Source: JABFSC01 sp031389045
Lineage (GTDB): Bacteria; Desulfobacterota; Binatia; Bin18
Assembly: GCA_031389045.1 (NCBI GenBank)
Contig: JANMSE010000415.1
Location: 1-6,666, forward strand
Direction: 5' to 3'
DNA: 6,666 nucleotides
Shown: positions 1 through 6,112 of the stretch, in pieces
Position numbering within the stretch: the first letter of the stretch is position 1
Layout: each line of letters begins with the position of its first letter
Notes under the pieces: model-generated
The model's input: only the letters and a program-made list of their open reading frames with translations
Told to the model about the DNA's origin: nothing
Databases searched by the model: none
Program-made: the position numbers and the translations under genes

Positions 1-1800
1 CGCCGAGGCGTCAATATCGTTGCTCCTGGCGTGGTCTTGGGCGCCTTCTTGGTTTCCCTCACCGCCTTGTTTGACCTCAAGGAGTTGGCGCCCGGCAGTG
101 CGCTGGTCGATAACGTCTATCCCTGGATTACCGCCGGACAACTCCACATTGATTTCGCTCTGCGCGTGGATGCGCTGACCGCCGTGATGATTCTGATTGT
201 GACCGGCGTTGGCTTTCTCATCCATCTTTATTCTGTCGGCTACATGGCCCACGACGACGACTATGCTCGCTTCTTCACCTACCTCAATCTCTTTACCGCT
301 TCCATGCTGCTGCTGGTGCTGGGTGAGAACCTCGCGCTCCTGTTCGTTGGCTGGGAAGGGGTGGGCCTCTGCTCCTATTTGCTGATTGGCTTCTGGTACA
401 CCGATCCTGAAAAAGCCAAGGCTGGCAACAAAGCCTTTATCGTCAACCGTATTGGCGACGCCGGTTTCTTGCTTGGCATGTTCTTGCTGTTTTGGACGCT
501 GGGGGGGCAGGGGGTATGGACTCTCTCCTTTAGTGAGATTCAGGCGAACATTGATAAACTCGCGGTGATGCCTGCTGTGATTACGGCGATTTGCTTGTTG
601 CTGTTCGTCGGGGCCACCGGCAAATCGGCCCAGATTCCGCTTTTTGTGTGGTTACCGGATGCGATGGCGGGGCCGACTCCAGTCAGCGCGCTGATTCACG
701 CGGCGACCATGGTGACCGCCGGTATCTATATGATGGCCCGCCTGCACTTCCTCTATACGTTGTCACCCGACGCACTCCACATCATCGCGTGGTTTGGCGC
801 AGCGACCGCGATCTTCGCCGCCACCATTGGGTTCGCCCAAACTGATATTAAAAAAGTCCTGGCGTATTCGACGGTCAGTCAGCTTGGCTACATGGTGCTC
901 GGCGTTGGTGTCGGTGCCTACGGGGCCGGTGTGTTCCATCTCATGACCCACGCGTTCTTCAAGGCGCTGCTGTTTCTCGGCGCGGGGAGCGTCATTCACG
1001 GCATGCACGAAGAGCAAGACATCCGCAAAATGGGCGGGCTGCTCAAACGGATGCCCATCACGGGATGGACCTTCTTGATCGCGTGTATCGCGATCGCTGG
1101 CGTTCCGGGGCTGTCTGGCCATTACAGCAAGGACCTCATTCTCGAAGAAGCCTACGGGAAATCCGTTTTGCTCTATATCGTTGGGACGGTCGGCGCCGGA
1201 ATGACCGCGTTCTATATGTTCCGCCTCTTCTTTGTCACTTTCTGGAAAGAGACCCGCGCCAGTCACGAGGTCACGCATCACATTCACGAATCTCCCTGGA
1301 CGATGACCGTGCCGCTCGTCATTCTCGCCGTGCTTTCAGTCATTGGGGGCTGGAGTTCGGTGTTCCCCATTGGCCACTGGCTCGAGCCGATTTTCGGTCG
1401 ACATCACCCTGACGTGCCAGCGTTTATTCGCTTGATGCCGACGGTCATGGGAATCGTTGGGATTGTGCTCGCCTATCTGATGTATGGGCGCAAAGCGAAT
1501 CCCGCGGAAGGCATGGACAACCAGCCCATTGATGCGTGGCATAAGGGCGCACTCAACAAATGGTACATTGATGAAATTTACGATGCGTGGATCGTGCGCC
1601 CCATGACCGCGCTCGCGGATGGCTTCTGGAAAATCGTGGATATCAAAGGCATTGACGCCACGGTGAATGACACGGCCCAGGTCACCGGCATGTTCGGCGG
1701 CGCCCTGCGGTTGTGGCAAACGGGGAATGTACAGAACTATGCCATGTCATTGCTGATCGGCGCGATGGCGATCTTTGGATTGGGATACTACTTATGGTAA
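1..1800 (+). CDS. nuoL: NADH-quinone oxidoreductase subunit L (NuoL), 5' end cut by window edge
   Basis: This is the distal antiporter-like subunit of the membrane arm of respiratory complex I, which pumps protons as NADH electrons reduce quinone. The frame is open from base 1, so the true start lies outside; the GTG at 31 is internal. There are 599 visible residues. Placing the conserved TM5 Glu (WEGVGLCSYLLIGFW, visible residue 119) against E. coli Glu144 suggests about 25 residues are missing. Other family marks are the TM7 Lys in TGKSAQ (208), WLPDAMAGPTPVSALIHAAT just after it, IKKVLAYSTVSQLGYM, HAFFKALLFL, and the TM12 Lys in HYSKDLIL (377). The C-terminal 100 residues contain the amphipathic lateral-helix region (around KWYIDEIYDAWIVRPMTALA) and a last membrane helix ending YYLW. 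This long C-terminus separates NuoL from NuoM, NuoN and Mrp antiporters. It is the first of three nuo genes here and overlaps nuoM by 7 bases. Confidence 0.97.
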   Translation, partial: RRGVNIVAPGVVLGAFLVSLTALFDLKELAPGSALVDNVYPWITAGQLHIDFALRVDALTAVMILIVTGVGFLIHLYSVGYMAHDDDYARFFTYLNLFTASMLLLVLGENLALLFVGWEGVGLCSYLLIGFWYTDPEKAKAGNKAFIVNRIGDAGFLLGMFLLFWTLGGQGVWTLSFSEIQANIDKLAVMPAVITAICLLLFVGATGKSAQIPLFVWLPDAMAGPTPVSALIHAATMVTAGIYMMARLHFLYTLSPDALHIIAWFGAATAIFAATIGFAQTDIKKVLAYSTVSQLGYMVLGVGVGAYGAGVFHLMTHAFFKALLFLGAGSVIHGMHEEQDIRKMGGLLKRMPITGWTFLIACIAIAGVPGLSGHYSKDLILEEAYGKSVLLYIVGTVGAGMTAFYMFRLFFVTFWKETRASHEVTHHIHESPWTMTVPLVILAVLSVIGGWSSVFPIGHWLEPIFGRHHPDVPAFIRLMPTVMGIVGIVLAYLMYGRKANPAEGMDNQPIDAWHKGALNKWYIDEIYDAWIVRPMTALADGFWKIVDIKGIDATVNDTAQVTGMFGGALRLWQTGNVQNYAMSLLIGAMAIFGLGYYLW

Positions 1801-3380
1801 GCGCAGTTACGTTCACCCCGTTGCTCGGCGCGTTAGTGCTCCTGTTCCTCAAGAGTGAGCACGAACAAGGAGCGCGCTGGATTGCCTTCGCGACCTCGCT
1901 CCTTACGTTCATCCTTTCACTTATCCTTCTGTGTTCGTTCGACAGCTCGATTGGCACCTTTCAGCTCGTCGAACGGGTCGCTTGGATTCCCGATTTCGGC
2001 ATTGACTATCACGTTGGCATCGACGGTATTAGTCTCTTCCTCGTCTTGTTGACGACGTTCCTCATGCCGCTGATTTTCTTGTCATCCTGGGGCGACGTAC
2101 ACAAGCACATCAAAGAATACATGCTCCTCTTCCTGGTGCTGGAAACCGGGATGATTGGCGCGTTCGTGGCGATTGACCTCTTCCTCTTCTACGTCTTCTG
2201 GGAAGTGATGCTGATCCCCATGTACTTCCTCATCGGCGTCTGGGGCGGGGCGCGACGCATCTACGCGGCGATCAAATTCCTGATCTACACGATGGTCGGT
2301 AGCCTACTGATGCTGGTGGCCATTCTCTATCTCGCCTATCTGCATAATACCGCGACCGGCTCCGTCTCTTTCAATCTGCTGCAACTCTACGATCTCCAGA
2401 TTCCCGCGCAGGCGCAATTGTGGATGTTCGCCGCGTTCGTCTTGTCGTTCGCGATCAAAGTGCCATTATTCCCTTTTCATACCTGGTTACCCGACGCGCA
2501 CGTCGAAGCACCAACCGGTGGGTCGGTGATTCTCGCCGGGGTCATGCTCAAGATGGGCACCTACGGGCTGATCCGTTTCGCGATTCCGCTCTTTCCCGAT
2601 GCCGCCTATTTCGCCGCGCCAATTCTGATCGCCTTGTCCGTGGTCGGGATTTTCTACGGGGCGTTGGTGGCGATGGTGCAACCCGATCTCAAGAAACTCG
2701 TCGCGTATTCATCGGTCAGTCACATGGGGTTCGTGGTCCTGGGGTTGTTCGCCTTCAATATGCAAGGCACTCAAGGCGCGGTCTTCCAGATGCTCAATCA
2801 CGGGATTTCCACCGGCGCGCTGTTCCTATTGGTTGGCGTAGTGTACGAGCGGCGTCACACCCGCTTGATTAGTGAGTACGGCGGATTGTGGAAACAGATG
2901 CCCATCTACGCCACGATTTTTCTCGTGACCATGTTTTCTTCCATTGGACTTCCGGGACTCAACGGGTTCGTTGGTGAATTCTTGATTCTCATGGGCGCGT
3001 TCAAGGCGATCATCGTCGATGGCGTCGCCTCGGCCTCTTCGGTGGCGAGCACGACCTACATGCTGGCCGCGATCTCCGGCGTCGTGTTGGGGGCGGTGTA
3101 CATGCTGTGGATGTACCAACGAGTGATGTTCGGCCCCTTGGAGAACGAAGAGAACAAGAAGCTGGCTGATTTATCATGCCGAGAAGTGCTCGTGTTCGCA
3201 CCACTCCTCGCGCTCATGGTGTTGATGGGACTCTTTCCGAATCCATTCCTGTCACGGATGGAGAAATCGGTGGATGTCGTCGTGGCCCGCATGGCTCCTA
3301 TACACAAGGCGTATCAAGCAAATGCGCAAGAGAAGACGGAGAAGCACGCGGTGGTGGCTCGGACCGAGCAGGCCCACTAA
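1794..3380 (+). CDS. nuoM: NADH-quinone oxidoreductase subunit M (NuoM)
   Basis: This is the middle antiporter-like proton-pumping subunit of the complex I membrane arm, between NuoL and NuoN. From the ATG at 1794 it has 528 residues, close to the usual 500-530. An in-frame ATG at 1713 exists, but its extra 27 residues are hydrophilic and lie inside nuoL. The 1794 start gives the expected N-terminus (MVSAVTFTPLLGALVLL) and overlaps the nuoL stop as ATGGTAA, which suggests translational coupling. Motifs: HVGIDGISLFLVLLT, the TM5 Glu in FWEVMLIPMYFLIGVWGG (residue 137), the TM7 Lys in IKVPLFPFHTWLPDAHVEAP (222), DLKKLVAYSSVSHMGFVVLG, and the TM12 Glu in GFVGEFLILMG (395). A Glu rather than Lys at that last place is typical of NuoM. 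The tail of about 30 residues after the last membrane helix is polar and charged. Confidence 0.97.
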   Translation: MVSAVTFTPLLGALVLLFLKSEHEQGARWIAFATSLLTFILSLILLCSFDSSIGTFQLVERVAWIPDFGIDYHVGIDGISLFLVLLTTFLMPLIFLSSWGDVHKHIKEYMLLFLVLETGMIGAFVAIDLFLFYVFWEVMLIPMYFLIGVWGGARRIYAAIKFLIYTMVGSLLMLVAILYLAYLHNTATGSVSFNLLQLYDLQIPAQAQLWMFAAFVLSFAIKVPLFPFHTWLPDAHVEAPTGGSVILAGVMLKMGTYGLIRFAIPLFPDAAYFAAPILIALSVVGIFYGALVAMVQPDLKKLVAYSSVSHMGFVVLGLFAFNMQGTQGAVFQMLNHGISTGALFLLVGVVYERRHTRLISEYGGLWKQMPIYATIFLVTMFSSIGLPGLNGFVGEFLILMGAFKAIIVDGVASASSVASTTYMLAAISGVVLGAVYMLWMYQRVMFGPLENEENKKLADLSCREVLVFAPLLALMVLMGLFPNPFLSRMEKSVDVVVARMAPIHKAYQANAQEKTEKHAVVARTEQAH

Positions 3381-3404
3381 TGCGCGCATTCAATAGGGAC
3401 AATC

Positions 3405-4952
3405 ATGATCTTGCCTGAGGTAAACTGGGCTGCGGTAATGCCGTCGATCGTTCTCACTGTCGTGGGAATCACCGTTTTGTGCTGGGATCTCTGGATGAAA
3501 GAGCAGGACCGGAAGTATCTGGCCTGGCTCAGCCTCGTGGGGATCGCGATCACCGCGTACTTTTCCTACTCGTTGTGGGGGCGGAATGAGAGTGCCTTTG
3601 GCGGTATGTTGGCGCTTGATGCCTACGCCCTCTTTTTCAACCTGATTATTTGCCTGGCGACGGGGATGACGGTTCTCATGTCCCGGCAGTACGTGGAAAA
3701 TAACGAGCTGCCAGCGGGCGAATACTACGCGCTCGTGTTGTTCGCCGCAGTCGGCATGATGCTCATGGCGGCGGCGACCGACTTGATCGTGATCTTTCTT
3801 GGCCTTGAGACGATGTCTATGGCGGTTTATGTCCTCACGGGCATTCGGCGACAAAACGTCAAGGCCAACGAAGCGGCGTTGAAATACTTCTTGTTGGGTG
3901 CCTTCGCTAGCGGCTTCTTTCTGTATGGCACCGCGTTAGTGTATGGCGCGACTGGGAGTGTCAAACTCGGCGAGGTCGCCACCTACATCAGCACGCATCT
4001 CAGCGGCGACCAGAGTTCCCCGATGTTATTAGCGGGCATGGCGTTGCTGATCGTCGGCTTTGGATTCAAAGTAGCGGCCGCTCCGTTCCACGCCTGGGCA
4101 CCGGATGTGTACGAAGGCGCGCCAACCACGATTACCGCTTTCATGGCGGTGGGCGTCAAAGCTGCGGCGTTCGCCGCGTTCGTCAGAGTCTTCCTGCTAT
4201 CGTTTGGTGCGCTTCACGGGCAATGGGAATGGATCCTCTGGGTCGTGGCTGTCGTGACCATGATCGTTGGCAACTTCACCGCGCTGGCCCAGGACAACAT
4301 CAAGCGCATGCTTGCCTATTCGAGCATTGCGCATGCGGGGTATTTGCTCGTCGCGATGGTAGCTGGCGGTGAACTCGGTGGAGCGGCGTTGATGTACTAC
4401 CTTGTCGCCTACGGGCTGATGAACCTCGGCGCGTTCGCGGTCGTGGTCGCGGTCGGTAAAAAGGGCGAGCCGAACGAGGAATTCAATGACTATTCCGGCC
4501 TTGGTTTTCGCTATCCGGCCTTGGCCATGATGATGACGATCTTCATGTTGTCACTCACGGGCATCCCCCCGCTGGTTGGCTTCACGGGCAAGTTCTACGT
4601 CTTTAGTGCCGCGGTGAAAGCCGGGTACATCTGGTTGGCGGTGATCGGCGTGCTCAACAGCGTGGTGTCGGCGTACTACTACGTGCGTGTGGTCGTCACC
4701 ATGTACATGCAAGAGGGTGAGAAACAGGTCGAACCCTTGTCCGCGCGTCCGGCACTGGCAACCGCCATTGTCGCGGCGACCGTCGGAACGGTCCTCATGG
4801 GAGTGTTACCCGCCAAGCCGATGGCATTGGCGCGCCATTCGTTCGCCTCGCTTGAAAAACCCGCTCAAACCGCCTCTTCCGCTGACAAGAAAGAGCATGC
4901 GCCCGCCGCCACACCGGTGACAAGCACGCCCCCCGCCTCATCTCATCACTAA
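3405..4952 (+). CDS. nuoN: NADH-quinone oxidoreductase subunit N (NuoN)
   Basis: This is the proximal antiporter-like subunit of the complex I membrane arm and normally the last gene of a nuo operon. It has 515 residues, slightly longer than the usual 480-490. The ATG at 3405 follows AGGGA (3395-3399) with a 5-base gap and lies 24 bases after the nuoM stop. Family marks: the TM5 Glu in LGLETMSMAVYVL (residue 135), ANEAALKYFLLGAFASGF, the TM7 Lys in GFKVAAAPFHAWAPDVYEGA (222), DNIKRMLAYSSIAHAGYLL, and the TM12 Lys in GFTGKFYVF (396). Near the end, NSVVSAYYYVRVVVTMYM is typical of NuoN. The extra length is a hydrophilic tail of about 40 residues after the last membrane helix, rich in Ala, Pro, Ser, Thr and His and ending SSHH. 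It is probably disordered, and I infer no function for it. Confidence 0.97.
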   Translation: MILPEVNWAAVMPSIVLTVVGITVLCWDLWMKEQDRKYLAWLSLVGIAITAYFSYSLWGRNESAFGGMLALDAYALFFNLIICLATGMTVLMSRQYVENNELPAGEYYALVLFAAVGMMLMAAATDLIVIFLGLETMSMAVYVLTGIRRQNVKANEAALKYFLLGAFASGFFLYGTALVYGATGSVKLGEVATYISTHLSGDQSSPMLLAGMALLIVGFGFKVAAAPFHAWAPDVYEGAPTTITAFMAVGVKAAAFAAFVRVFLLSFGALHGQWEWILWVVAVVTMIVGNFTALAQDNIKRMLAYSSIAHAGYLLVAMVAGGELGGAALMYYLVAYGLMNLGAFAVVVAVGKKGEPNEEFNDYSGLGFRYPALAMMMTIFMLSLTGIPPLVGFTGKFYVFSAAVKAGYIWLAVIGVLNSVVSAYYYVRVVVTMYMQEGEKQVEPLSARPALATAIVAATVGTVLMGVLPAKPMALARHSFASLEKPAQTASSADKKEHAPAATPVTSTPPASSHH

Positions 4953-4967
4953 TTGTTGTTCACGCCG

Positions 4968-4986
4968 CGCGCTCCCTGGGAGCGCG
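4968..4986 (+). repeat. GC-rich inverted repeat after nuoN
   Basis: The arms CGCGCTCCC and GGGAGCGCG are separated by one T, so in RNA a 7-8 bp stem with a 3-5 base loop would form. It lies 15 bases after the nuoN stop. No T-run follows, so it is not a classical intrinsic terminator by itself. It may stabilise the nuo mRNA 3' end or act together with the next hairpin. Confidence 0.55.
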
Positions 4987-5000
4987 GGTGTCTCGCCTGT

Positions 5001-5032
5001 GAGAGAAGGACCGCCAAGGTCGCCCTTCTCTC
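5001..5032 (+). terminator. Hairpin, candidate end of the nuo transcript
   Basis: The outer arms GAGAGAAGG (5001-5009) and CCTTCTCTC (5024-5032) pair perfectly. GACC and GGTC inside can extend the stem around a GCCAA loop, leaving a small bulge. It is the second strong hairpin in the 50 bases after nuoN. The following bases, TTGAATGT, are only weakly T-rich. The location and stem strength favour a terminator or a 3' processing barrier, but the missing T-tract leaves this open. Confidence 0.45.
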
Positions 5033-5037
5033 TTGAA

Positions 5038-5048
5038 TGTAGGGCGCG
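5038..5048 (+). repeat. Direct repeat TGTAGGGCGCG, left copy flanking hicBA
   Basis: These 11 bases recur exactly at 5574-5584, immediately after hicA. The left copy lies 115 bases before the hicB start. Unlike the right copy, it is not followed by a complementary arm, so it resembles half of the palindrome found there. It could be a degraded REP-like element, a flanking repeat of an inserted cassette, or chance. Confidence 0.5.
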
Positions 5049-5147
5049 GTGGCAATTCTCCAGCTAAAGCGCTATGTCCAAGGCTTGTGGAGAGACTCCC
5101 GTGGCTCTCAGGAGCCTGACACGAAGCACGAAAAGCAGATGCCGTCT

Positions 5148-5153
5148 GGAGGA
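5148..5153 (+). promoter_or_regulatory. Ribosome binding site deciding the hicB start
   Basis: GGAGGA lies 10 bases before the ATG at 5164. It supports that start over the in-frame ATG at 5074, which has no comparable site and would add 30 residues unlike any HicB. Confidence 0.7.
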
Positions 5154-5163
5154 AAAGACTAAT

Positions 5164-5367
5164 ATGAAGTTAAAGGTGGTACTCCATCCCGCCGAAGAAG
5201 GCGGTTTCTGGGCTGAAGTTCCCGCATTACCCGGCTGTGTTTCCGAGGGCGACACATTGGAAGAAGTGCTGACAAACATTCGTGAAGCAGCCGAAGGCTG
5301 GCTCGTCGTGGCGGCGGAACGCGTCGCGGTGCGGGCTCCAGATCATGTCGTGGAGATCGAAGTGTGA
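5164..5367 (+). CDS. hicB: HicB-family antitoxin, short form
   Basis: This is the antitoxin of a type II HicBA module; it binds and neutralises the HicA RNase encoded next. The 67-residue protein is one HicB fold: a first strand MKLKVVLHPAEEGG, the signature FWAEVPALPGCVSEGDT (residues 15-31), then helix LEEVLTNIREAAEGWLV (32-48) and a final strand ending in VEIEV. Length and motif match the short HicB group (COG1598-like). It lacks the C-terminal helix-turn-helix or ribbon-helix-helix domain of longer HicB proteins such as that of E. coli, so direct operator binding is not evident. The ATG at 5164 was chosen for its GGAGGA site and because the family usually begins at this strand. Its stop TGA overlaps the GTG start of hicA, so the two are cotranscribed and probably coupled in translation. 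Confidence 0.9.
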   Translation: MKLKVVLHPAEEGGFWAEVPALPGCVSEGDTLEEVLTNIREAAEGWLVVAAERVAVRAPDHVVEIEV

Positions 5368-5570
5368 AATCGCTGTCGGGTCGGCGACTTTGTCGTATCC
5401 TGGAAGCTCATGGCTGGCAGTTTCAACGCGTGCACGGGAGTCATCACATTTACGCGCAACCAAGGAATCCGATAATTCTCAGCGTCCCTGTTCATGGCAA
5501 TAAAGACCTCAAGAAAGGGACACTCGCTGAATTGCTCAAAGCGGCCGGCTTAACCGAGGACGATATCTGA
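5364..5570 (+). CDS. hicA: HicA-family mRNA interferase toxin
   Basis: This is the toxin of the HicBA pair, expected to cleave mRNA and halt translation when HicB is lost. The 68 residues show the whole HicA dsRNA-binding-like fold: helix SGRRLCRILEAHGWQ, strand FQRVHGSHHIYAQP with the catalytic His of the GSHH motif (His27/His28), strand IILSVPVHG, then KDLKKGTLAELLKAAGL, the typical HicA ending. No key part is missing, so it looks intact. The start is GTG at 5364, overlapping the hicB TGA as GTGA. There is no separate ribosome binding site, which fits translational coupling. The order antitoxin then toxin is the reverse of E. coli hicAB but common in other bacteria. A palindrome begins 4 bases after the stop. 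Confidence 0.92.
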   Translation: MKSLSGRRLCRILEAHGWQFQRVHGSHHIYAQPRNPIILSVPVHGNKDLKKGTLAELLKAAGLTEDDI

Positions 5571-5573
5571 AGT

Positions 5574-5584
5574 TGTAGGGCGCG
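5574..5584 (+). repeat. Direct repeat TGTAGGGCGCG, right copy flanking hicBA
   Basis: This is an exact copy of the 11 bases at 5038-5048. It begins 3 bases after the hicA stop and forms most of the left arm of the palindrome at 5575-5599. Confidence 0.5.
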
Positions 5585-5599
5585 TGTCACGCACCCTAC
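5575..5599 (+). repeat. 25-base near-perfect palindrome after hicA (REP-like or terminator hairpin)
   Basis: The arms GTAGGGCGCGTG and CACGCACCCTAC are separated by one T and pair at 11 of 12 positions, the exception being one C-A mismatch. In RNA the tip would open to a small loop. Lying 4 bases after the hicA stop, it may end or protect the hicBA transcript, although no T-run follows. The sequence type, a GTAGGGYGCGTG-like inverted repeat, resembles dispersed intergenic palindromes of many bacteria. Whether it is repeated in this genome cannot be seen from the window. Confidence 0.55.
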
Positions 5600-5792
5600 G
5601 ATCTTCTTGGTAGAAGTGAAGAGTGGGTGCGGCGCAGGCTATTTCTCTCTTCCCCTCCGTTTTTTCTTTCTTCGCAGTGTCAACCAAAAGGGCACCGCAT
5701 TCGTTAATACCATAGGGCAAAGATAAAACGGGGAGAGACGGTTGCTCTTTTTTTCTCATTGCGTTCCCTCGCGCTCTTGAAAAAAATTCCCC

Positions 5793-5822
5793 TTGACAAC
5801 GGCCCTCTCGTTATAATATGAA
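5793..5822 (+). promoter_or_regulatory. Candidate sigma-70-type promoter for the 6113 gene
   Basis: A perfect -35 hexamer TTGACA (5793-5798) and a perfect -10 hexamer TATAAT (5812-5817) are both present, in a local A/T-rich patch after a run of seven A. The gap between them is only 13 bases, well below the usual 16-18. With TTGACA kept, a weaker -10 TATGAA (5817-5822) gives an 18-base spacer. Either choice places transcription near 5825-5830 and gives the 6113 gene a leader of about 285 bases. Confidence 0.5.
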
Positions 5823-5905
5823 CTCGCCACAATCTACTTCTTCATCCTGAATTATGCCTACTCATCTTCTATCGGATTCGCTCCCGCCTCGTGTCCCTCT
5901 TGACT

Positions 5906-5928
5906 CTCCTGTACCCAGGAGCAATTTT
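5906..5928 (+). terminator. Weak terminator-like hairpin in the leader
   Basis: CTCCTG (5906-5911) and CAGGAG (5916-5921) form a 6 bp stem with loop TACC, followed by CAA and four T (5925-5928). Between the promoter candidate and the gene this could serve as an attenuator, but the stem and the T-run are both short. Confidence 0.25.
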
Positions 5929-5961
5929 CCGCATTCCGCATTCCGCATTCCGCATTCCGCA
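5927..5961 (+). repeat. Heptamer tandem repeat (TTCCGCA)x5
   Basis: Five exact head-to-tail copies of TTCCGCA are followed by a partial copy, TTC. On the other strand this reads as TGCGGAA units. A seven-base period is not a multiple of three, and no real gene crosses it, so it is a non-coding short tandem repeat that could vary in copy number by slippage. It lies in the presumed leader of the secreted-protein gene. Confidence 0.9.
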
Positions 5962-6027
5962 TTCGCTGAGTGCGACCCCTGTCACGCGAATTTCCGTAGC
6001 CGCTAGCCCTGCGTGCAAACCGCGCGC

Positions 6028-6104
6028 GCCTCCTTGGGGGGAGTCATCGTTTTCGCAAGGCTGTCCAGTAACCCCCACCAACGAACGATCTTTTGCAAGG
6101 AGGC
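6028..6104 (+). promoter_or_regulatory. Leader element able to sequester the ribosome binding site
   Basis: GCCTCCTTG (6028-6036) is an exact reverse complement of CAAGGAGGC (6096-6104), which contains the ribosome binding site of the 6113 gene. Nested inside, ATCGTT (6046-6051) can pair with AACGAT (6084-6089). A competing local stem CTCC/GGAG (6030-6033 with 6040-6043) would free the site, as could pairing of the G-run at 6036-6040 with the C-run at 6072-6076. Two alternative folds like these are what a translational switch would need. I see no match to a known riboswitch class, so a regulatory role is inference. Confidence 0.4.
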
Positions 6105-6110
6105 AAGGAG
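6097..6110 (+). promoter_or_regulatory. Double ribosome binding site of the 6113 gene
   Basis: AAGGAGG (6097-6103) lies 9 bases before the ATG and is a full match to the Shine-Dalgarno consensus. A second AAGGAG (6105-6110) lies only 2 bases before the ATG and is too close to be the main site. The two form a direct repeat, GCAAGGAG twice. The site fixes the start at 6113. Confidence 0.8.
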
Positions 6111-6112
6111 TT

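Larger units (their letters stand above)
5600..6112. other. Gene-free region of about 510 bases between hicA and the secreted-protein gene
   Basis: I see no convincing coding region here on either strand. The first part (5600-5790) contains a small hairpin CTTCT-TGGT-AGAAG (5603-5616) and two pyrimidine-rich tracts. The second tract ends in seven T (5748-5754) after a weak AGAG/CTCT stem (5734-5748) that could act as a poor terminator. The middle holds promoter-like hexamers (5793-5817), a hairpin with a T-run (5906-5928) and a heptamer tandem repeat (5927-5961). The last 90 bases can fold back on the ribosome binding site of the next gene. The short minus-strand frames here are listed among the rejected items. 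Confidence 0.7.

Noticed and set aside
763..1287. Minus-strand frame of 174 codons inside nuoL
   Set aside because: It is a shadow of nuoL. The plus strand carries all conserved complex I motifs, while the antisense protein is charged and featureless.
1713..1793. Longer nuoM start at ATG 1713
   Set aside because: It would overlap nuoL by 88 bases and add a hydrophilic stretch unlike any NuoM N-terminus. The ATG at 1794 fits the family and the stop-start overlap.
5074..5163. Longer hicB start at the in-frame ATG 5074
   Set aside because: The extra 30 residues do not resemble HicB, and GGAGGA is placed for the ATG at 5164.
5550..5759. Minus-strand frame of 69 codons with a GAGGGA site before its ATG
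   Set aside because: It overlaps the 3' end of hicA and runs through the palindrome. Its composition looks random and it matches no family I know, so the purine-rich site is probably chance.
5927..5961. CRISPR array
   Set aside because: The seven-base units are contiguous with no spacers, so this is a simple tandem repeat.
5985..6080. Cyclic di-GMP (GEMM) riboswitch suggested by GCAAACC and CGCAAGGC
   Set aside because: The tetraloop, its receptor and the second conserved stem are not present in order, so the resemblance is limited to short words.
5869..6081. Minus-strand frame of 70 codons over the heptamer repeat
   Set aside because: Its centre is the translated repeat (ECGMRNAECGMRK), a frequent artefact of this type of non-coding heptamer array. 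It has no recognisable domain.
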